Source: Fenollaria massiliensis (GTDB taxonomy: Bacteria; Bacillota; Clostridia; Tissierellales; Peptoniphilaceae). Taken from it: a stretch of DNA of 64,000 nucleotides. Made by a program: the position numbers and the translations under genes. The first letter of the stretch is position 1. Each line of letters starts with the position of its first letter. Positions 26,768-35,381 of the stretch are shown here, piece after piece. Under the pieces are notes generated by a model. It was not told the DNA's origin, searched no databases, and saw only the letters and a list, made by a program, of their open reading frames with translations. The stretch is from contig NZ_HG326224.1 of assembly GCF_000312505.2 (NCBI RefSeq), positions 62,001-126,000 of the forward strand, given 5' to 3'.

Positions 26768-27322
26768 ATGGAAAATATTGAAGTAGAAACAACGTTAAAA
26801 AGCGAAAAGATTTATCAAGGCAAAATACTAAGTTTGCGTATTGATACTATTGAAATGCCTAATAAAAAATATTCTAAAAGAGAAATAATTGAGCATAAGC
26901 CTGCTGTTGTAATTATTGCAATAAAAGGAACTAAGCTTTTAATGGTTAGACAATACAGAAAGGCAGTTGAAAAAACTTTATTAGAAGTACCTGCTGGTCT
27001 TGTTGAAGTTCAAGAAACGCCTGTACAAGCTGCCACTAGAGAGCTTGAGGAAGAAACAGGTTATTTATGCGAAAACCCAAAATATATCATGGAGTTTTAC
27101 ACATCACCTGGATATTCTGACGAAAAAATCGATTTATTTTTGGCAGAAGATTTAGTAAAAACAGAGCAACACCTTGATGATGGAGAATTTTTAGAAGTAG
27201 AAGAGATTGAGATAGAAGAACTAAGAAAAAAGGTTTTATATGGAGAAGTTCAAAACGCAAGCTCAATCATTGCTATTAACTATGCTTATGATTATTTAAA
27301 AAATAAAAATGAAAATAATTAA
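26768..27322 (+). CDS. nudF: Nudix hydrolase, ADP-ribose pyrophosphatase type
   Basis: A cytoplasmic Nudix hydrolase of 184 residues related to ADP-ribose pyrophosphatase (NudF/YqkG). The Nudix box GX5EX7REUXEEXGU is complete: GLVEVQE, seven residues, RELEEETGY (residues about 77-99). Upstream RQYRKAVEKTLLEVPAGL is typical of ADP-ribose enzymes. A GTG at 26756 inside recN is possible but GAGGA is placed for the ATG at 26768. The last bases overlap the next gene. Confidence 0.9.
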   Translation: MENIEVETTLKSEKIYQGKILSLRIDTIEMPNKKYSKREIIEHKPAVVIIAIKGTKLLMVRQYRKAVEKTLLEVPAGLVEVQETPVQAATRELEEETGYLCENPKYIMEFYTSPGYSDEKIDLFLAEDLVKTEQHLDDGEFLEVEEIEIEELRKKVLYGEVQNASSIIAINYAYDYLKNKNENN

Positions 27323-28610
27323 CATAATTGAAAAGAAAAGAGATAAAAAGTTATTAAATAAAAACGAAATTGACTTTTTTATCAGGGGTATATTAGATGA
27401 ATCCATTGCTGACTATCAAACATCTAGTCTACTTATGGCAATTTTTTTGAATGGACTTAACGATGAAGAGACATATTATTTAACTAAGGCAATAATAGAC
27501 AATGGTGAATATGTAGATTTTAAAGGTATTGACTCAGCTATACTCGATAAGCACTCAACTGGAGGTGTAGGAGATAAAGTAAGCCTAATACTTGGTCCAA
27601 TACTTGCTTCTATGGGATATAAATTTTTAAAAATGAGTGGCAGAAGCCTTGGATTTACAGGAGGTACTTTAGATAAACTTGAATCGATACCAGGTTTTAA
27701 AGTTAATCAAAGTGATGAATGGATTAAAAAAACTGCTAATGATTTAGGCTTTTTCATAATAAGTCAATCAGAAAATATTGCCAAGGCTGATAAAATTCTT
27801 TACGCCCTTAGAGATGTATGCGCAAGTGTTGACTCAATACCCTTGATAGCTTCATCGATTCTTAGCAAAAAGTTTAGCTTTAGAAATGACTCCTTAGTAA
27901 TCGATGTTAAATGCGGTAGCGGCGCTTTTATGGAAAATATTGACAAAGCTAGAGAGCTTTGCAAAGCAATGCTAGCTATATCAAAGGCTTTTCAAAGAAA
28001 AACTACTTGTATAATAAGTTCAATGAATAAGCCTCTTGGTAAAAGAGTTGGCAATAACCTAGAGATTATTGAAGTAATCGATTTTTTAAAAGGCAATTAC
28101 AAAGATTATGATGACTTGTGCGACGAGATAAATCATATTGTTTATGAATTAATTCTTAATATAGAAAACGTAGAATATTCTTTTGTCAAAGAAAAAATTA
28201 AAAATGTTTTAGATAAGGGCTATGCTTTTGAAATGTTCTTAAAGTTTGTTCACAATCAAGGTGGAGACATATCGTACATTGAAGATATAAATAAATTTGA
28301 TAAAGCTAAATATGAAACTGAAATTTTAGCTGATGCTAGTGGATATTTAAGTTCATATAAGCTAAAAGATATTGCCAAAACGCTTAATGAGCTTGGCGCA
28401 GGAAGACTAAAAAAAGAGGATAATATTGATTACACAGTTGGATTGATAAACGAAAAGAATATTGGAGACAAAATTGATAAAGGTGATTTGCTATTTACTA
28501 TAAGATCAAATAAAGAGCTATGTCCAATGCAAATAAAGAAATTAAAAGAAAGTGTAGTATATGCAGATAGCTCAATAAATGATACTCACATTTTAGAGGT
28601 GATTAAATAA
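27309..28610 (+). CDS. pdp: Pyrimidine-nucleoside (thymidine) phosphorylase
   Basis: A pyrimidine-nucleoside phosphorylase (EC 2.4.2.2 family, with DeoA) for salvage of uridine and thymidine to base plus (deoxy)ribose 1-phosphate. 433 residues. DKHSTGGVGDKVSLILGPI, SGRSLGFTGGTLDKLESIPG and the phosphate-binding KCGSGAFM are diagnostic, and the C-terminal domain contains GAGRLKKED. The gene overlaps the Nudix gene by 14 nt and shares one base with the next gene. Some residues around the loop after KCGSGAFM differ from the Bacillus enzyme, so substrate range is left open. Confidence 0.93.
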   Translation: MKIINIIEKKRDKKLLNKNEIDFFIRGILDESIADYQTSSLLMAIFLNGLNDEETYYLTKAIIDNGEYVDFKGIDSAILDKHSTGGVGDKVSLILGPILASMGYKFLKMSGRSLGFTGGTLDKLESIPGFKVNQSDEWIKKTANDLGFFIISQSENIAKADKILYALRDVCASVDSIPLIASSILSKKFSFRNDSLVIDVKCGSGAFMENIDKARELCKAMLAISKAFQRKTTCIISSMNKPLGKRVGNNLEIIEVIDFLKGNYKDYDDLCDEINHIVYELILNIENVEYSFVKEKIKNVLDKGYAFEMFLKFVHNQGGDISYIEDINKFDKAKYETEILADASGYLSSYKLKDIAKTLNELGAGRLKKEDNIDYTVGLINEKNIGDKIDKGDLLFTIRSNKELCPMQIKKLKESVVYADSSINDTHILEVIK

Positions 28611-29212
28611 TGCTAGATAATATAAATTTTCATGAATTTATTATAAGGTCAATAGCTGTTCTTGTAGCTATAATTCCTCATGAAATGGCACACGGCTTTG
28701 CTGCTTATCTATGCGGTGATGAAACTGCTAAAAATGATGGTAGACTTTCACTGAACCCACTACATCATCTAGACCCTATAGGAACTATTTGTTTAATATT
28801 TTTCAAATTTGGGTGGGCAAAACCAGTTATGATAAACCCAAATAATTTTAGAGATAGAAAAAAGGGTACATTTTTTGTTGCTATAGCTGGTGTATTAACA
28901 AATTTTATCTTGGCAATCATCTCTGTAATTATATTGAAGCATATGCATTTAAATGAGTTTATGCAAGAATTATTACTAAGTATTTTCTGGTTCAATATAA
29001 TTTTAGGTGTATTTAATCTTATTCCAATACCTCCATTAGATGGTTCAAAGATACTATTTTCATTTTTACCATTAAAATATGAATATTACTTAATTAAATA
29101 CGAAAGATATGGATATATAATATTGCTCTTATTAATAATGAGTAGTACACTTGATAAAATTCTGGTACCAATGGTTAATTTTATGATTAATTTAATAGGG
29201 AAGATAGTATAA
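28610..29212 (+). CDS. Site-2 protease family membrane protein (M50, YwhC-like)
   Basis: A small integral membrane zinc peptidase of 200 residues with about five hydrophobic segments. The catalytic HEMAH is near residue 25, followed by GRLSLNPLHHLDPIGTI and the third-ligand region LIPIPPLDGSKIL near 145. It has no PDZ domain, unlike rseP at 16.7 kb. Genes of this type commonly precede scpA in Clostridia, as here, where it shares a single base with scpA. The substrate is unknown. Confidence 0.9.
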   Translation: MLDNINFHEFIIRSIAVLVAIIPHEMAHGFAAYLCGDETAKNDGRLSLNPLHHLDPIGTICLIFFKFGWAKPVMINPNNFRDRKKGTFFVAIAGVLTNFILAIISVIILKHMHLNEFMQELLLSIFWFNIILGVFNLIPIPPLDGSKILFSFLPLKYEYYLIKYERYGYIILLLLIMSSTLDKILVPMVNFMINLIGKIV

Positions 29213-29925
29213 TGTATAATGTCGAAATAAGTAACTACAAAGGTCCTTTTGATGTTTTATTGGAATTAATAGATAAAGAGAAGATGGACATCTTTGATAT
29301 ACCTATCAATGAGATAACAGAAAAGTTTCTTGACTATATCAATACATCTGATGAGATTGATGTAGAGATGAGTAGCGATTTTCTTGTAATGGCTTCAAGA
29401 CTTCTTGAGATAAAATCTAAGATGCTTATACCAGTTGAAAAAGATAACGTAGAAGAAGATCCTAGACTTGAACTAAGCAAAAATATTTTAGAGTATAAAA
29501 TATATAAGGATGTGTCTTTATATTTAAACTCTATGTACGAAGAATCAAATAATTTTGTGTTCAAACCTATGGATGAGATCGATGAGAAAGAAGAAGTTTT
29601 AGATTTAAACTTTGATTTAGAAAACTTATCAAAGGTGCTTGTGGAGCTGCTTACCAACAAAAGAACAATTATAAAACAAGAGCCAAGCAGTATACGTAGA
29701 GAAAAATACAGTGTTAAAAAAATGACGCACGATATAGTTAAAAGGTTTAAAAAGAATAAAAAATTAAAATTAAGTGAATTTATTCCAGAAATTGTTGACG
29801 TAGCTTATGTAATCACATTATTTATAAGTGTACTAGAACTTATTCAAAACAAAGTGATTAACTATGAGCAAGAAGAAACATTCTCAGATATAAACTTCAC
29901 ATACATGGGTGATACTAATGAATAA
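29212..29925 (+). CDS. scpA: Segregation and condensation protein A (kleisin)
   Basis: ScpA, the kleisin subunit that links SMC heads with ScpB in the bacterial condensin. 237 residues. The N terminus YKGPFDVLLELIDKEKMDIFDI is the classic ScpA opening, followed by SDFLVMASRLLEIKSKMLIP. A C-terminal winged-helix region (about 170-235) is present. It overlaps scpB by 8 nt. Cytoplasmic, nucleoid-associated. Confidence 0.96.
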   Translation: MYNVEISNYKGPFDVLLELIDKEKMDIFDIPINEITEKFLDYINTSDEIDVEMSSDFLVMASRLLEIKSKMLIPVEKDNVEEDPRLELSKNILEYKIYKDVSLYLNSMYEESNNFVFKPMDEIDEKEEVLDLNFDLENLSKVLVELLTNKRTIIKQEPSSIRREKYSVKKMTHDIVKRFKKNKKLKLSEFIPEIVDVAYVITLFISVLELIQNKVINYEQEETFSDINFTYMGDTNE

Positions 29926-30466
29926 TATAAAACAAATTATTAAAGCGCTTTTATTTGCTTGGGGAGACCCACTTGATATAAAAGTAATTAGTGAGATATG
30001 TGAAATAGAGCTTGATGAAGCTGAAACTATGATAGAAGAATTAAGAAATGATATGGACTCAAGTAATGATGGATTAAAAATAATTAGAATGAATAGCACA
30101 TATCAGCTTATTAGTAGAGACCTATATTTTCATTATGTAAAAAAATTACTTAGTGATAAAACAAAAAATAATCTAAGTAACGCATCTATTGAAACACTAT
30201 CTATCATCGCATATAAACAGCCTGTAACTAAGATGGAGATAGAAAAGATTAGATCAGTTAAGTCCGACGGTCCTGTAAATACTTTACTTGATAGAGGACT
30301 TATAGAAGAAGTAGGTAGACTTGATACACCAGGTAAGCCTATACTTTATGGGACTACAGATATTTTCTTAAGAAGCTTTGGCATAGAAGATTTGTCTGAG
30401 CTTCCAAATATAAACATGGATATTGATATAGAAAGGCAAGATAATGGAGAAAGTGAGATTAAATAA
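29918..30466 (+). CDS. scpB: Segregation and condensation protein B
   Basis: ScpB, a tandem winged-helix protein that forms condensin with SMC and ScpA. About 182 residues. IKALLFAWGDPLDIKVISEI at the N terminus and LSIIAYKQPVTKMEIEKIRS, GLIEEVGRLDTPGKPILYGTT at the C terminus are family hallmarks. The ATG at 29918 is chosen over a GTG 9 nt upstream. The start lies inside scpA and its end overlaps rluB by 23 nt, so translation is probably coupled. Confidence 0.95.
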   Translation: MNNIKQIIKALLFAWGDPLDIKVISEICEIELDEAETMIEELRNDMDSSNDGLKIIRMNSTYQLISRDLYFHYVKKLLSDKTKNNLSNASIETLSIIAYKQPVTKMEIEKIRSVKSDGPVNTLLDRGLIEEVGRLDTPGKPILYGTTDIFLRSFGIEDLSELPNINMDIDIERQDNGESEIK

Positions 30467-31160
30467 GTTTATAGCTGAAAACGCAGAAGTATCTCGTAGA
30501 AGAGCAGACGAACTTATAGAAAAAAAGAAAGTAACAGTAAATAATAAAGTGGTTGAGAAAATGCCGTGTTTTGTCGATCCTGAAAATGATATAGTTAAGT
30601 TAAATGGTGATGTGATTAGCATTGATAAAGACAGAAAGATATACATAGCTCTAAATAAGCCGCTAGGTTATGTGACTACATTAAAAGATAAATACGCAAA
30701 AAAAATAATTTCAGATCTATATGACTATAAGATAAAAAAGAGAATATATCCTGTTGGAAGACTTGATGCAAATACAACTGGTTTATTGCTTTTAACAAAC
30801 GATGGCGAGTGGTCTAATGGAATTATGCATCCAAAGCATGAAATATATAAAGAATATATCGCCAAACTTGATAAAGCGCCTAATAAAAATGATCTTAATA
30901 AGCTAAGAACCGGTGTATATCTTGATGGGGTCAAAACTGCGCCAAGCATTGTAAAGGTACTTAATGTTTATGATGAGAGCTCCTTAGTATCTATATCAAT
31001 ATGCGAGGGTAGAAATCATCAAGTTAGAAATATGTTTAAAGTATTAGGATATAAAGTACTTATGTTAAAAAGAGTTAAAATTGGTGATTTAGAACTAGGA
31101 TCACTAAAGGTTGGAGAATTTAGAAAATTATCAAGGGAAGAAGTTGAATCATTTAGATGA
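30444..31160 (+). CDS. rluB: Ribosomal large subunit pseudouridine synthase (RsuA/RluB family)
   Basis: A pseudouridine synthase of the RsuA/RluB family, 238 residues. The N-terminal S4 domain is MEKVRLNKFIAENAEVSRRRA; the catalytic Asp is in GRLDANTTGLLLLTNDG; a second motif is CEGRNHQVRNMFKVLGY. In Firmicutes the gene next to scpB usually encodes RluB, which modifies 23S rRNA, and the assignment follows that. It overlaps scpB, and its stop overlaps the next start (ATGA). Confidence 0.93.
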   Translation: MEKVRLNKFIAENAEVSRRRADELIEKKKVTVNNKVVEKMPCFVDPENDIVKLNGDVISIDKDRKIYIALNKPLGYVTTLKDKYAKKIISDLYDYKIKKRIYPVGRLDANTTGLLLLTNDGEWSNGIMHPKHEIYKEYIAKLDKAPNKNDLNKLRTGVYLDGVKTAPSIVKVLNVYDESSLVSISICEGRNHQVRNMFKVLGYKVLMLKRVKIGDLELGSLKVGEFRKLSREEVESFR

Positions 31161-31750
31161 AATATAAATTCTTAGATAACACTAATCATTTTATTGATTA
31201 TATATTAAAAACTTTTTTGAAAGATAAAAAGATACTAGTAGATATGACTTGTGGCAATGGTCATGACAGCCTAAGAGTATTGCAAAATGCTCCAAATTAT
31301 GAAAAATTATATCTTTACGATGTTCAAATCAAGGCTATAGAAAACACAAAATCTTTATTAGATTCATACGCATATAAGAACTGTATCTATCTTAACAAAA
31401 GTCATGATGATTTATCAGATATACATGAAGATATTGATTTTGCAATATATAATTTAGGTTATCTACCTGGTGCTGATAAAAAGCTTGTCACCAATTCAAA
31501 AAGCACAATAAAATCAATAGAATTACTATTAGAAAAGCTAAGTTTTGGAGCAATTGTTGTGATAACTACATATCCAGGTCATGAAGAAGGAAATGTAGAA
31601 GATATTAAGATTTATGATTTTTTAAATAGTTTAGATCAAAAAATTTTTAATGTTATTAAGCTAGAGTTTATCAATCAAAAGAATAAACCATGTAAAACAT
31701 ATATTTTAGAGAAGAGGAGTGAGGATGATGGAGAAAAATTTAATCTATAG
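31157..31750 (+). CDS. Class I SAM-dependent methyltransferase, YtqB/MnmM family
   Basis: A 197-residue methyltransferase with SAM-binding motif LVDMTCGNGHDSLR near residue 30 and the catalytic-site segment FAIYNLGYLPGADKKL, followed by VVITTYPGHEEG. These match the YtqB (rRNA_methylase) family; the B. subtilis member is reported as MnmM, which methylates nm5s2U34 in tRNA. That function is inferred from family. It overlaps rluB by 4 nt, and its end overlaps the regulator gene. Confidence 0.85.
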   Translation: MKYKFLDNTNHFIDYILKTFLKDKKILVDMTCGNGHDSLRVLQNAPNYEKLYLYDVQIKAIENTKSLLDSYAYKNCIYLNKSHDDLSDIHEDIDFAIYNLGYLPGADKKLVTNSKSTIKSIELLLEKLSFGAIVVITTYPGHEEGNVEDIKIYDFLNSLDQKIFNVIKLEFINQKNKPCKTYILEKRSEDDGEKFNL

Positions 31751-32594
31751 AATTGAACAAAATAAAAAGCAATTTAGTAAAGGGCAGAGGTTAATTGCCG
31801 ACTACATTCTTAACAATTTTCATAAATCAACCTTTCAAACTGCTCAAAAACTTGCTGTAGAGCTTGGTTTAAGTGAATCAACCGTAGTAAGATTTGCTAC
31901 ATTACTTGGTTATGACGGATACAAAGAGCTTAAAGACGATATTCATGAACTGGCTAAAATAAGTCTATCTAATATAGACAGAATAAAGCTAAGACAAATA
32001 AAAACCATGGATGAACTCGTTGAATCATGCTTAACAACTGATGCACACGACGTAAAAAGATTAAAAACTGATCTTGATAAAGAAAAACTTTATGAAGGCA
32101 TAAATATTTTAAATAAAAGCAGAAAAATTTTCGTTCTTGGCTTAAGAACATCATCTTTCTTGGCAAATTATTTCTGCTTCTACTTAAAATTAATGGGTAA
32201 AGACGCTATCATAATTAATTCAGATGACGATATAGTTTATGAGAATATGTTACACATGAACGAAGAAGATACATTCTTCTGCATAAGCTATCCAAGATAC
32301 TCAAAAAAATCAGTAAGCATACTTAAATACGCTAAATCAAAGGGAAGTAAGGTTATTTCTCTTACAGATAATACAAATACAACTATTGCTAAAAATAGCG
32401 ATTTAGTTTTGGTTGCAAAAAACGATATAATTCTATTCATAGATTCATTCGTTGCTCCACTATCGCTTATAAACATAATCATAGCTGGATTAAGCTTTAA
32501 AAACTTAGAGTCAACTCAAGATTATTTAACAGAAATGGAAAGGATTTATAAGTCTTATGACATATATGATTTTGATCCTTATGAAGATAAATAA
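31725..32594 (+). CDS. MurR/RpiR family transcriptional regulator
   Basis: About 289 residues: an N-terminal RpiR helix-turn-helix domain (about 5-80; KGQRLIADYILNNF, ELGLSESTVVRFATLLGYDG) and a C-terminal SIS sugar-phosphate-binding domain (about 120-260; VLGLRTSSFLANYF, FCISYPRYSKKSV, VISLTDN). Such proteins usually control sugar-phosphate or amino-sugar catabolism, but no such genes are adjacent, so the target is unknown. The start could be ATG 31725 or 31728; GAGGAG (31714-31719) fits either. It overlaps the methyltransferase gene. Confidence 0.9.
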   Translation: MMEKNLIYRIEQNKKQFSKGQRLIADYILNNFHKSTFQTAQKLAVELGLSESTVVRFATLLGYDGYKELKDDIHELAKISLSNIDRIKLRQIKTMDELVESCLTTDAHDVKRLKTDLDKEKLYEGINILNKSRKIFVLGLRTSSFLANYFCFYLKLMGKDAIIINSDDDIVYENMLHMNEEDTFFCISYPRYSKKSVSILKYAKSKGSKVISLTDNTNTTIAKNSDLVLVAKNDIILFIDSFVAPLSLINIIIAGLSFKNLESTQDYLTEMERIYKSYDIYDFDPYEDK

Positions 32595-33826
32595 ATGAAC
32601 AATGTATATGATGTAGCTGTTATCGGTGCAGGAGCTGCAGGTCTTTTTACTGCTGTTCATTGCGCTAAGAGAGGTAAAAAAGTTATTTTATACGACAAGA
32701 ATAAATATCCCGGTAGAAAGCTAAGAATAACAGGAAAAGGTAGATGCAATATCTGCAATTACTCTGATAATGAGAATATACTTAAAAATATTGTTCACAA
32801 TTCAAAATTTATGTATAGTTCTTTAAATAATTATTCAGCAATTGATCTAATTAAATTTTTTAATGACAATGGCATAAAGACTAAAGTTGAAAGAGGCAAT
32901 CGTGTTTTTCCTCAGTCTGATGATGCTATGGAAATCATAGAAATGTTTAAAAAGCTCATAAAAGATTTAAATATAAAATTTAAAAATGAAATAGTAGTTA
33001 AAGATATAGATAAAAACGAAGATATTTTTAAAATTATTACTAGCTCTGGAGCGGATTACGCAAGAAATCTTGTAATAGCTTGTGGTGGTATGAGCTACAA
33101 AATAACTGGCTCTAGTGGAGATGGATATAATTTAGCTCAAAAATTTGGACATAGCATAAAGCCTATTAGGGCATCTTTAGTTGCGATGAATACAAGTCTA
33201 GATAAAGATGACAGACTTGAACTTATGGGACTATCTCTTCGGAATGTAGAAGTAAGTGTTATAAATCAAAAAAGAAAAAAATTTTTAAAGAGTTTGGAGA
33301 AATGCTTTTCACACACTTTGGCATATCTGGTCCAATAATTCTTAGTGCTTCATCTTATATGAGTGCAAATGAAGCGTATAAACTCATCTTAGATTTAAAA
33401 CCTGCATTGAGTGATGATCAATTAGATAATAAATTAATTTTACTTTTTGAAGAAGAACATTTAAAATCCATTGGAAAGGTTTTAGAAAATCTATTGCCAA
33501 AAAAATTAATTAATATGTTTTTAAAATCAATAAATATAGATTACTATAAAAAAGCATGTGATATAACTAAGTTTGAGAGAACAGCTATTATCAATAATTT
33601 AAAGCACTTTGATTTAAAATATGATTCTTTAAGAGATATAGATGAAGCAATAATTACAGCTGGCGGGGTAAATGTAAAAGAGATTGACCCAAAGACTATG
33701 GAATCAAAATTAGTAAAAAATCTCTACATAGTAGGAGAAGTCTTAGACATAGACGCTTTAACAGGTGGATATAATTTACAGATAGCGTTTTCAACAGCAT
33801 ATCAAGCAGCCATGAACATTGAGTAG
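32595..33826 (+). pseudogene. HI0933-family NAD(P)/FAD-dependent oxidoreductase, interrupted by one frameshift
   Basis: A flavoprotein of the HI0933/YhiN/BaiN family in two frames. The first part has the dinucleotide fold VIGAGAAGLFTAVHCAKRG, PGRKLRITGKGRCNICN and VIACGGMSYKITGSSGDGY. The second part resumes as EFGEMLFTHFGISGPIIL and ends with LYIVGEVLDIDALTGGYNLQ. The break is at A7T5 around 33275-33286; a -1 shift restores about 410 residues, the normal length. In the zero frame the site reads A AAA AAA followed by TTT, a classic -1 slippery heptamer, so recoding is possible, but an indel or homopolymer sequencing error is the simpler explanation. No stretch of the family appears to be lost. 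Confidence 0.85.
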
Positions 33827-33834
33827 GTGAGAGT

Positions 33835-34833
33835 ATGATAGCGATTAGGGGAGCAGTAGATGCTCAAAATACAGCGAGTTCAATAATTAATCAAAGCAAA
33901 ATTTTATTAGAGGAAATAATAAGAGTAAATAGATTAGATAAAAAAGAAATAAAATGTATTTTATTTACAGCGACCCAAGATATAGATAAGGCATATCCAG
34001 CACTCGCAGCGAGATACATTGGTCTTAATGATACAGCACTTATATGTTTAAATGAAATGCTTGTAGAAGGCCAAATGCAAGGCGTTATAAGAACTACTAT
34101 ATTTTATAACGATGATATAAATAAAATCGATATTTATTTAGGCAAAACAAAATCTTTAAGAAAGGATAAATACATGGACAATAATATTAAAATCTCAATA
34201 GACGGACCAACTAGTGCTGGCAAGAGCACTATAGCAAAGTTATTAGCACAAAAACTTAAAATAAACTATGTAGACACAGGTTCAATGTATAGAGCTTTAA
34301 CATTGAAGGTTCTAAATAATAATATTGATCCTAAATCAGAAGAAGATGTTACGTCTATAGCTGATAAGACAAAGATAGATTATTTTGAAAATCACATCTT
34401 TCTCGATGGACTTTGTGTTGACGATAAAATTAGAAATGAGCTAATTGATAAAAATGTTTCTTATGTTTGTCAATATAGAGACGTAAGAAAAAGATTAGTT
34501 AGCCTTCAAAAAGAAATTGCTTCAAAATCATCTGTAATCATGGATGGACGTGACATTGGTACAGTTGTTTTGAAAGATGCTAATTATAAATTCTTTTTAA
34601 CTGCCTCAGCTGATGTTAGAGCAAAAAGAAGATATAAAGAATATCTAGAAAAAGGCTTAGAAGTTAATTTTGAAGATATAAAGAACGATTTAATTCGTAG
34701 GGATGACTATGACTCACATAGAGAAGTAGATCCATTAGTAAAAGCGAGTGACGCTATTGAGGTTAACACAGATGATAAGAATATTGAAGAAACAGTAGAA
34801 TTGATGCTATCGTATATTAATGGAGATAAATAA
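33835..34833 (+). CDS. cmk: AroH-type chorismate mutase fused to cytidylate kinase
   Basis: A 332-residue two-domain protein. Residues 1-112 match monofunctional AroH chorismate mutase, with the expected active-site residues: R5 (IRGA), Y54/R60 (YPALAAR), C71 and E74 (CLNEMLV), R86 and Y101. Residues 114-332 are cytidylate kinase: P-loop DGPTSAGKST, VDTGSMYRALT, MDGRDIGTVV, RAKRRYKEY and RDDYDS. The kinase makes CDP/dCDP; the mutase would make prephenate. An in-frame ATG at 34174 (residue 114) has AAAGGA 7 nt upstream, so free Cmk may also be made. It lies in the usual cmk-plsC-ispH-rpsA order. Confidence 0.93.
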   Translation: MIAIRGAVDAQNTASSIINQSKILLEEIIRVNRLDKKEIKCILFTATQDIDKAYPALAARYIGLNDTALICLNEMLVEGQMQGVIRTTIFYNDDINKIDIYLGKTKSLRKDKYMDNNIKISIDGPTSAGKSTIAKLLAQKLKINYVDTGSMYRALTLKVLNNNIDPKSEEDVTSIADKTKIDYFENHIFLDGLCVDDKIRNELIDKNVSYVCQYRDVRKRLVSLQKEIASKSSVIMDGRDIGTVVLKDANYKFFLTASADVRAKRRYKEYLEKGLEVNFEDIKNDLIRRDDYDSHREVDPLVKASDAIEVNTDDKNIEETVELMLSYINGDK

Positions 34834-35381
34834 TGTATAAAATAATTAGATTTATCGGTATAATAATCGGACACTTATGTTTTAGATTTGATATTAAAGG
34901 TAAAGAAAATTTAAATCAAGAAAATAATTTTATATTGGCTGGTAATCATAGATCAAATTGGGACCCAATATTTTTAGCTATGAATCTTGGAACCAATGTG
35001 GCTTTCTTTGCAAAAAAAGAGCTTTATGAAAATCCATTTATGAGATTTGTGCTTAATAAATCAAACGCAATAAAAGTTGACAGAGAAAAAGCGGATATCA
35101 AAGCAATAAAAGATGTTATGAGAACACTTAAGAATGGTAATAATTTAATTTTCTTTCCAGAAGGCACAAGAAATGTCGATGGCACTGCAAAAGCAAAAGA
35201 GGGAATACACTTAATTGCTAAAAGAACTGGCACAAATATAATTCCATGCCATATTGAAACAAACTATAAACTTTTTTCTAAAGTAAAAATTACTTTTGGA
35301 GAAATAATTAATGTAGATGAATTTGAACAATTGGAAGGAGATTTCTCTGAAAACTTAATGAAAAGGATATTGTCATTATAA
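34833..35381 (+). CDS. plsC: 1-acylglycerol-3-phosphate O-acyltransferase
   Basis: Lysophosphatidate acyltransferase making phosphatidate, the substrate of CdsA. 182 residues. The HX4D catalytic motif is NHRSNWD near residue 38, followed by FFAKKELYENP and the acyl-acceptor motif FFPEGTRN. One N-terminal hydrophobic segment suggests membrane association. Start and stop each overlap a neighbour by one base, indicating tight coupling with aroH-cmk and ispH-rpsA. Confidence 0.94.
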   Translation: MYKIIRFIGIIIGHLCFRFDIKGKENLNQENNFILAGNHRSNWDPIFLAMNLGTNVAFFAKKELYENPFMRFVLNKSNAIKVDREKADIKAIKDVMRTLKNGNNLIFFPEGTRNVDGTAKAKEGIHLIAKRTGTNIIPCHIETNYKLFSKVKITFGEIINVDEFEQLEGDFSENLMKRILSL

